From: Candidatus Latescibacterota bacterium
Lineage (GTDB): Bacteria; Latescibacterota; UBA2968; UBA8231
Assembly: GCA_003529325.1 (NCBI GenBank)
Contig: DPVW01000176.1
Span: 12,209 to 23,548 of the forward strand
Length of the DNA: 11,340 nt
Reading direction: 5' to 3'
Below, one piece after another: positions 6,314 to 11,340 of the stretch; the first letter of the stretch is position 1, and each line of letters begins with the position of its first letter. The translations under genes and the position numbers were made by a program. The notes under the pieces are model-generated. The model saw only the letters and a program-made list of their open reading frames with translations, had not been told where the DNA came from and ran no database searches.

Positions 6314-7441
6314 TCAGGTCCAGTTGCGGGGATCAGGGACGGCGACCCAGGACGAGCCCTGCGCCAGGGATTGCTGACTTATCAGGCCTGGTAAGGTCAT
6401 GTCCATGGCGACGTCGATGCCGATCGGAACTTCCCCCTGCGTGAGGATGGCGTGCACGAAGTCCTGTACCTCCCAATAATCCCCACCACCGTGGCCTGCC
6501 TGAGCTGCTTCTGCCGGCGGATTCTTCCAGAAGTCCGGGAGAAATTCATCTTCGAGCGACGCCAGCGGCTCCCAGGTGGGTGTCGCATTGCGCTCCCGCA
6601 ACCAGACCTTCGGCGTCGACTCGTATCCATCCGTCGATTCATAGGCGCCATCCGTCCCCTGCAGGGCGTAGTGCACCATGTTGTGGGGCCGATCCGACAG
6701 CATGTCGACGCGGATCTGCACCAGACCACCAGAGGCGAGACGGCACATCATCGTCACCGAATCTTCCATCTCGTAATGGTCCCCGCGGGGGTCCTTGTAG
6801 TGATGCCCCGTGCCCATAGCTGATACCGCAACGACACGATCGGGGCGAGTGCGGTCCGCATTGAACCACTGCAACACCGGTCCCAGGCTGTGGGTTGGAT
6901 AGGTGCAGCCATTAACACCCGTCTGCCAGTGCCGGCGCCAGGGTGTGACCTCATTGTGCTGCTTCAACTCGTGGATGTAGGCGCCCTCGCCGTAGTAGGG
7001 CTCGCCGAACAACCCGCGTCGTGCCAGTTCACATACCAGCACACTCGACTTCGTATAGGTGTAGTTTTCGGCCATCATGTAGATCGCCGAGCTGCGCCGG
7101 GCGGCCCGTACCAGATCTCGGCTTTGTTCGACGGAGACCGCCGCCGTCACCTCGCTGAGCACGTGAATGTCATGCTCCAGGGCGAGTATCGCCTGGGGTG
7201 CGTGAAATTGCATGGGCGTGCCCACAACGACGGCATCCACCAATCCTGAACGGACCATCTCACCGGCGTCAAGGAAGGTGTGCTCTACGTCGAGTTCAGC
7301 TGCGTTGGCGGCGAGCTGTTCACCCCGCAAGTCGCACAGGGCCGTCAGTTCGGTCGCCGGATTGGCGCGCAGGGTCCGCACGAAGCTGTTGCCCCGTCCG
7401 GCGGCGCCGATGATACCAAAACGAATCGGTTCGTTCGTCAT
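6314..7441 (-). CDS. Gfo/Idh/MocA-fold protein resembling GH109 NAD-dependent glycosidases
   Basis: The protein has 375 residues. The N-terminal Rossmann domain shows FGIIGAAGRG (8-17) and ALCD (34-37). Instead of the EKP of ordinary family oxidoreductases it has SEVTAAVS (96-103), close to the EVPA block of GH109 enzymes. Other GH109-like blocks follow: YMMAENYTY (121-129), GLFGEPYYGEGAYIHEL (143-159), YPTHSLGP (181-188) and GHGGGDYW (316-323). In the characterised GH109 alpha-N-acetylgalactosaminidase, Tyr and His of an equivalent YPTH are, as I recall, active-site residues; Tyr155, Tyr181 and His184 would be their counterparts. GH109 enzymes cleave glycosides by transient oxidation with tightly bound NAD. 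No export signal is visible. The ATG lies 3 bases after the upstream dehydrogenase stop. Redox enzyme or glycosidase remains open. Confidence 0.85.
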   Translation of the reverse strand: MTNEPIRFGIIGAAGRGNSFVRTLRANPATELTALCDLRGEQLAANAAELDVEHTFLDAGEMVRSGLVDAVVVGTPMQFHAPQAILALEHDIHVLSEVTAAVSVEQSRDLVRAARRSSAIYMMAENYTYTKSSVLVCELARRGLFGEPYYGEGAYIHELKQHNEVTPWRRHWQTGVNGCTYPTHSLGPVLQWFNADRTRPDRVVAVSAMGTGHHYKDPRGDHYEMEDSVTMMCRLASGGLVQIRVDMLSDRPHNMVHYALQGTDGAYESTDGYESTPKVWLRERNATPTWEPLASLEDEFLPDFWKNPPAEAAQAGHGGGDYWEVQDFVHAILTQGEVPIGIDVAMDMTLPGLISQQSLAQGSSWVAVPDPRNWT

Positions 7442-7444
7442 GGG

Positions 7445-8461
7445 TCAGTCTCGTAGCGGATCTGCCCACGGCAGGGGTACGTCGAGCCGCATACAGACCT
7501 CCTGGACCTGTTCCTGTTCACCTGCCCCGAAGGGCACGCCCTGCCGACGATACTGCTCGAAACGTTCCGCCTCGATGGTGCCTGGAAGCAGCGCTCGATC
7601 GAGTCCCGGAAATGGCTCGTAGGTCTCCCCAACATCTCGAACCATACGATCCACCTCTTCCCGGAAGGCTTCTTCATCGACTGCGGCATCGATACGGATC
7701 GCCAGAATTGTGCCACCACCTCGAGCCCGGGGCCAGCGCTGCCTCGCCTCATCGGAGCGCTCCATCACGCCCGCAAGACCACCCCCCATCAGGGCTGCCA
7801 CCGCCGTATAACCGACACTCTTGAAGAAGGCTGCAGGGATCACCGGGATCAGCGCGTCGAACTCGGGACCATTCTGATAGTCGGCGAGAATCCGGGTCGC
7901 CGCGTCCAACACCACCCCGGCACTCTCCTTGCCGGGCAAGGCGAAACAGATCGGCGGATTGCCGAAGTAGGCCAGCTGAGGTTTGCTGGGACTGCCGGAT
8001 GCATTTCCATGACCCACCGAGCCCTGCACCGAAAAGCCAATACACCCCGCTTCCATGCACATACGGCAGTAATGACCGGCAGAGCCGTAATGGCCGATGC
8101 CACGGACCGTCGCCATACCGAGCCCGACATCTCGGGCCCGGGTTATGGCCATCTCCGTCGCCTGGACCATCGGTACATAACCAAGTCCACCGTCGCCATC
8201 CACTGCGACCACGGCGGCTGTCTCGCGTACGATCTGAATCTTTGGAATGGGGTTGAGGATGCCGTCATCAAACTGCTTGCAGTAGCCATTCACCTGGCGC
8301 GTCCCGTGACTGCGAACCCCGCGCAAGTCGCAGTTGACGAGCAGACGTGCCACAATTGCAGCGTGCTCCGTTGGCACGCCGGCACGCTCGAAACAGCTTG
8401 TGGCAAATGCCAGCAGACTCTGTTCGGATACAATGACGGATTCTTCCGGCGGTTGATTCAT
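7445..8461 (-). CDS. Ldh_2-family NAD(P)-dependent malate/L-lactate-type dehydrogenase
   Basis: The protein has 338 residues from ATG 8461. The family landmarks are NCDLRGVRSHGTRQVNGY (about residues 44-61, with the conserved SHG), GIGHYGSAGHYC, and the central NPP and LDAAT blocks. This fold, unrelated to classical lactate dehydrogenases, covers YlbC, YiaK, ComC and AllD types, which reduce 2-oxo acids or oxidise 2-hydroxy acids such as malate, lactate, sulfolactate, ureidoglycolate and 2,3-diketogulonate. The substrate is not readable. GTG 8473 is an alternative start with a GGGAGGGGA purine tract almost touching it; ATG 8461 has GGAG closer to normal spacing and a more usual N-terminus, so I chose it. 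It is the first gene of the minus-strand run, divergent from the M20 hydrolase across a 92-bp gap. Confidence 0.9.
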   Translation of the reverse strand: MNQPPEESVIVSEQSLLAFATSCFERAGVPTEHAAIVARLLVNCDLRGVRSHGTRQVNGYCKQFDDGILNPIPKIQIVRETAAVVAVDGDGGLGYVPMVQATEMAITRARDVGLGMATVRGIGHYGSAGHYCRMCMEAGCIGFSVQGSVGHGNASGSPSKPQLAYFGNPPICFALPGKESAGVVLDAATRILADYQNGPEFDALIPVIPAAFFKSVGYTAVAALMGGGLAGVMERSDEARQRWPRARGGGTILAIRIDAAVDEEAFREEVDRMVRDVGETYEPFPGLDRALLPGTIEAERFEQYRRQGVPFGAGEQEQVQEVCMRLDVPLPWADPLRD

Positions 8462-8553
8462 GAATCTCCACACTCCCCTCCCTTGCCCCTTTTGCGAGGC
8501 CTGGGTACTTTGCCACGGCTGCCCAATCCAACCACAACACCCAGACGGTCAGA
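8462..8553. other. Divergent intergenic spacer between Ldh_2 and M20 genes
   Basis: This 92-bp gap must hold the 5' signals of both transcripts. On the minus strand it carries a purine-rich tract with several G runs (8489-8468) just before the dehydrogenase start. No TTTAG/CTAAA boxes like those at 840-912 and no convincing -35/-10 pair were found. The M20 gene has only a weak Shine-Dalgarno (ACGGTCAG) before ATG 8554. Confidence 0.5.
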
Positions 8554-9696
8554 ATGAAACTCGATGTCGTCAACCTGACGAAAGAGCTCGTAAGCTACAA
8601 GTCCGAGAGTCTGCTCACCAACGTTCCCGTAACCCGTCACGTCATGGGAATCCTGAAAGGCCTCGGCTTTCAAGTTGAGCAGTTGCGCTACGTCGACAAA
8701 AATGGCGTCAACAAGCTGAGCATCGTCGCCCGCTTAGGTTGTGGCAGGGGCGGACTTACCCTGATGAGCCACGACGACGTGGTCCCTGCAAAGCAGGAAG
8801 AGGGCTGGAAACAGGATCCGTATCAGGTGCGCCAGGCCGGGGGCCGACTCTACGGGCGTGGCGTGTGTGACATGAAAGGCCCCCTGGCGGCCACCCTCTG
8901 TGCGGCGGCCCGCTTCAAGGCTGCTGACCTGAAGCAACCGGTATTCATCGTCGTCACCTCAGATGAAGAGATTCAGGCGCGGGGCGCCTGGGAGATCGTC
9001 AATCGATCCAAATTATTCAGGGACGCCAGTTCCGGTTACGGGCTCATCTGTGAGCCGACGAAACTCGGCGTGGTCTATGCGCATAAGGGCTCCATGTCGA
9101 TTCGGGCGACGGCCAGTGGCCGGGCGGCGCACACCAGCACCCTGAAGGGCAAGAACGCGAATCTCGACATGATCCCCTTCCTCGTGGAAATGAAGAAGAT
9201 CAACGACCTGGTGCTGACGTCGAAGCGCTACCGCAACGACGAGTTCACTCCGCCACATTCAGAATGGAGTATTGGCATCAACGACCACAACATGGCGACC
9301 AACATCTACCCCGTCACCAGTACGTGCACGATCAACTACAGACCCATGCCCGGCACCAGTATTGAGGGGCTTATCGAGCGCACGAAAAAAGCCGCAAAGA
9401 AGCACAATATCAAGGTAGAGGTAACGCGCCCCGGCGAGCCGGTTTATACGGATCCGACCTCCGCCTTCGTGGCAACGAGCCTGAAGGTCAGTGGCACCCG
9501 CAAGGCACGCACCGTGCCTTATGGCACCGACGGCCTTGCCTATCGCGTCAAGATGGACAACCTCGTCGTTCTTGGCCCCGGCGACATCGCCCAGGCCCAC
9601 ATCGTCGATGAATGGGTGGAGGTGGATCAGCTGCGCAAGGGTGTCAAATTGTACGAGCGTTTTATCGACCATGTCTGCGTCCTGGGCAAGGACTGA
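8554..9696 (+). CDS. M20-family metallohydrolase, ArgE/DapE/ACY1-like
   Basis: The protein has 380 residues with a complete M20 dinuclear-zinc site. His73 and Asp75 are in SHDDVVPA. Asp106 in GRGVCDMKG bridges the metals. Glu138 (catalytic base) and Glu139 are in SDEE, Glu167 is in CEPT, and His349 is in AQAHIVDEW. His193 in GRAAHTS marks the dimerisation lid domain. The C-terminal GPGDIAQAHIVDEWVEVDQL resembles acetylornithine deacetylase more than DapE or carboxypeptidase G2, so N-acyl amino acid deacylation is the most likely chemistry. The protein is cytoplasmic, with no signal peptide. It ends 2 bases before the aldolase start, so the two are probably co-transcribed. Family and catalytic competence are clear; calling it argE would go beyond the sequence because no other arginine genes are present. 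Confidence 0.92.
   Translation: MKLDVVNLTKELVSYKSESLLTNVPVTRHVMGILKGLGFQVEQLRYVDKNGVNKLSIVARLGCGRGGLTLMSHDDVVPAKQEEGWKQDPYQVRQAGGRLYGRGVCDMKGPLAATLCAAARFKAADLKQPVFIVVTSDEEIQARGAWEIVNRSKLFRDASSGYGLICEPTKLGVVYAHKGSMSIRATASGRAAHTSTLKGKNANLDMIPFLVEMKKINDLVLTSKRYRNDEFTPPHSEWSIGINDHNMATNIYPVTSTCTINYRPMPGTSIEGLIERTKKAAKKHNIKVEVTRPGEPVYTDPTSAFVATSLKVSGTRKARTVPYGTDGLAYRVKMDNLVVLGPGDIAQAHIVDEWVEVDQLRKGVKLYERFIDHVCVLGKD
9688..9692 (+). promoter_or_regulatory. Ribosome binding site AAGGA fixing the aldolase start
   Basis: AAGGA lies inside the last codons of the M20 gene, 6 bases before ATG 9699. It decides that start over an upstream in-frame start at 9612 that would overlap the M20 gene by 85 bp. Confidence 0.75.
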
Positions 9697-9698
9697 TC

Positions 9699-10724
9699 AT
9701 GCCAATTGCCGATTTCGATCAATACCGTCAGATGCTCAGTTGTGCCAAGGCCGGCAAGTATGCCTACCCTGCCATCAATGTCTGCAACATCGAAACTCTT
9801 ACAGCCTCCATCGAAGCCTTCGCTGAAGCCGAAAGTGATGGCATTATTCAGGCCTCCACCGGTGCCGGGCAACACGCCTCCGGTGGCCTGCAGGATATGG
9901 TCCTTGGCGCCACAATCCTCGCCGAGGCGGCGCACCGGATCGCCGCACGCTACGACGTCCTCATCGCGCTGCACACCGACCACTGCCATCCCAAAAATCT
10001 TGCCCCCTTCCTGGACCCCTTGATCGAGATCAGCCGGGAGCGTGTCGACTCTGGACAGAAGCCATTGTTCAACAGTCACATGTTCGACGGCTCTGAACTG
10101 CCACTCGCCGAGAACCTGGATGTGTCGAAGAAATACATGAAACAACTCGCACCGCTGAATATGGTTCTCGAAGTCGAGATCGGTGTCGTTGGTGGCGAGG
10201 AGGACGGTCATGACACGTCCGGTGTGGCCAAGGAAAAGCTCTACACCACGCCGGAAGACATGGTGGCTACGTACGAAGCATTACAGCCACTGGGCAGCTA
10301 TATGCTTGCCGCCACCTTTGGCAACGTTCACGGGATCTACAAGCCCGGCAACGTCAAGTTGACCCCGGAGATTTTGCAGAACGGCCAGGTGGCGGTGGCA
10401 GAGACACACAACACCGAAAGGAATCCGCTGTTTCTCGTATTCCATGGTGGCTCTGGTTCACCGAAGGAGCAGATCGCCGAGACGCTCGATTACGGCGTGA
10501 TCAAGATGAATGTCGATACGGACACACAATACGCCTTCACCAAACCGATCGCGGAGCATGTTCTGGCCTACCAGGATGTGCTCTTTCACTCAGACGATCA
10601 GGTAGCTGAAAAGAAGCGCTTCGACCCGCGCAAATATCTGGCGACGGCTCGTGAAGGCATGAAGAGCCGTGTCATCGAGGCAGTCAAAGACCTCGCCTCC
10701 GAGGGCAAGTCTCTACTGAAATAG
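9699..10724 (+). CDS. fbaA: Class II (zinc-dependent) fructose-bisphosphate aldolase, class IIA type
   Basis: The protein has 341 residues. It interconverts fructose 1,6-bisphosphate with dihydroxyacetone phosphate and glyceraldehyde 3-phosphate in glycolysis and gluconeogenesis. Zinc ligands and catalytic residues line up with E. coli FbaA as I recall it: Asp94/His95 in LHTDHC, Glu160 in EVEIG, Glu168 in GGEEDG, His211 in FGNVHGIY and His249 in FHGGSGS. Phosphate-binding MNVDTDTQ lies at 270-277. The KPLFNSHMFDGSE block and the length fit class IIA rather than the shorter class IIB (Gat/Kba-type) enzymes. The start is ATG 9699, with AAGGA 6 bases upstream and 2 bases after the M20 stop. The stop TAG abuts the stop of the convergent asd gene with no spacer. 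Activity toward fructose bisphosphate is likely but not proven by sequence. Confidence 0.95.
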   Translation: MPIADFDQYRQMLSCAKAGKYAYPAINVCNIETLTASIEAFAEAESDGIIQASTGAGQHASGGLQDMVLGATILAEAAHRIAARYDVLIALHTDHCHPKNLAPFLDPLIEISRERVDSGQKPLFNSHMFDGSELPLAENLDVSKKYMKQLAPLNMVLEVEIGVVGGEEDGHDTSGVAKEKLYTTPEDMVATYEALQPLGSYMLAATFGNVHGIYKPGNVKLTPEILQNGQVAVAETHNTERNPLFLVFHGGSGSPKEQIAETLDYGVIKMNVDTDTQYAFTKPIAEHVLAYQDVLFHSDDQVAEKKRFDPRKYLATAREGMKSRVIEAVKDLASEGKSLLK

Positions 10725-11340
10725 CTAGGCAGAAGCGGTGGGACTGCTGTGCAATTGCCCCCGTTCGACCAGCACCTCAGCGATCTGCATGGCGTTGAGG
10801 GCCGCCCCTTTGCGCAACTGATCACCGCTGAGGAACAGATCGACGCCGGTGCCATCGGGGCGCGACAGGTCCTGACGGATGCGTCCGACAAGTACGTCAT
10901 CCACACCGCTGGCCTCCAGCGGCATGGGGAAATGGTTGCCCTCACGATCATCGACGAGCGTGATACCAGGCGCCTGCTGCAGAATCTGACGGACCTCCTG
11001 TGCCGTGACAGGCTCCTCGAATTCGATATTCAGCGTCTCGGAGTGGGCCCGTAGAATCGGAACGCGGATACAGGTGGGTGTCACCAGGATGCCTTCGTCA
11101 TGGAACATCTTGCGCGTTTCGCGGATCATCTTCGACTCTTCTTCGCAGTAACCGTCGGCACCGATCGCCGAATTGTGCGAGAACAAGTTGAAGGCGATCT
11201 GTTGCGGAAACTCCTGCGGTGCCGCCGGTTTGCCAGACAGCACATCTCGCGTTTGCGTCTCCAGTTCCGCCATCGCCTTGGCGCCAGCACCGCTAATGGC
11301 CTGATAGGTCGAGACCACGACCCGGCGCACCGGATGTCTT
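10725..11340 (-). CDS. asd: Aspartate-semialdehyde dehydrogenase, C-terminal part (5' end beyond right edge)
   Basis: About 205 residues are visible and the frame is open at base 11340; the usual length is about 340. This enzyme reduces aspartyl phosphate to aspartate semialdehyde with NADPH, feeding lysine, diaminopimelate, threonine and methionine synthesis. Diagnostic blocks are RRVVVSTYQAISGAG, FNLFSHNSAIG, EEESKMIRETRKM, the substrate-binding RVPILRAHSE with its conserved Arg and His, and GDQLRKGAALNAMQIAE near the end. The catalytic-Cys motif (NCTT or similar) lies in the missing N-terminal part, so activity cannot be judged. The GTG at 11330 is internal, because the frame continues upstream as RHP. 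The stop codon directly abuts the aldolase stop. Confidence 0.95.
   Translation of the reverse strand, partial: RHPVRRVVVSTYQAISGAGAKAMAELETQTRDVLSGKPAAPQEFPQQIAFNLFSHNSAIGADGYCEEESKMIRETRKMFHDEGILVTPTCIRVPILRAHSETLNIEFEEPVTAQEVRQILQQAPGITLVDDREGNHFPMPLEASGVDDVLVGRIRQDLSRPDGTGVDLFLSGDQLRKGAALNAMQIAEVLVERGQLHSSPTASA

Noticed and set aside
6314..7441. The two Gfo/Idh/MocA genes as a recent tandem duplication
   Set aside because: They differ in key motifs (EKP against [15 protein letters not shown] against YPTHSLGP) and are about 5.5 kb apart, so they belong to different subfamilies.
9612..9698. N-terminal extension of the aldolase from 9612
   Set aside because: It would overlap the M20 gene by 85 bp and add residues not found in class II aldolases. 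ATG 9699 has AAGGA at ideal spacing.
9627..10211. 194-aa open frame on the minus strand
   Set aside because: It is antisense to the end of the M20 gene and the conserved first half of the aldolase. No family features or ribosome site.
1..11340. CRISPR arrays, tRNA/rRNA genes, insertion sequences, prophage or defence genes
   Set aside because: No regularly spaced direct repeats, transposase motifs, terminal inverted repeats or RNA-gene signatures were seen. All sizeable frames belong to metabolic or envelope families.

Overview
The window is a protein-dense stretch (roughly 60% GC by eye) from a Gram-negative bacterium. Evidence for an outer membrane and periplasm comes from a lipoprotein-type di-haem protein, a Rieske protein with a Tat-like signal, and a beta-barrel porin ending in Phe. 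The mix of Gfo/Idh/MocA oxidoreductases (two), a phytanoyl-CoA dioxygenase-family protein, an Ldh_2-family dehydrogenase and an M20 hydrolase recalls environmental phyla such as Latescibacterota, Poribacteria, Planctomycetes and relatives. That placement is inference from gene content only; there is no rRNA or marker gene here to fix it.

Layout. (1) 1-768, minus: 5' part of a Gfo/Idh/MocA dehydrogenase that runs off the left edge. (2) 769-943: a divergent intergenic region with three 16-bp near-palindromes (TTTAG-N6-[C/G]TAAA), the clearest regulatory signal in the window. (3) 944-5039, plus: a tightly packed run of di-haem cytochrome lipoprotein (DUF1111/COG3488), Rieske protein, outer-membrane porin and amidohydrolase. 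The first three genes overlap by 4 bp each and look like an envelope electron-transfer module; the fourth follows after 15 bp. (4) 5024-8461, minus: a second tight run, in transcription order Ldh_2-family dehydrogenase, GH109-like Gfo/Idh/MocA protein, PhyH-family dioxygenase and an unrecognised 173-aa protein. Gaps are 3, 9 and 9 bp, and the last gene overlaps the amidohydrolase tail-to-tail by 16 bp. (5) 8554-10724, plus: an ArgE-like M20 hydrolase and a class II fructose-bisphosphate aldolase, 2 bp apart. (6) 10725-11340, minus: C-terminal part of aspartate-semialdehyde dehydrogenase, whose stop codon directly abuts that of the aldolase and whose 5' end is beyond the right edge.

How the parts may work together. 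The first plus-strand run suggests a surface or periplasmic redox function: a porin for entry or docking, a di-haem lipoprotein and a Rieske lipoprotein to pass electrons, under a multi-box operator. The minus-strand run looks like a catabolic cassette for a small sugar- or acid-like substrate, substrate unknown. The right end is central carbon and amino-acid metabolism. No tRNA, rRNA, CRISPR array, insertion sequence or transposase was seen, and no convincing intrinsic terminator at either convergent junction.
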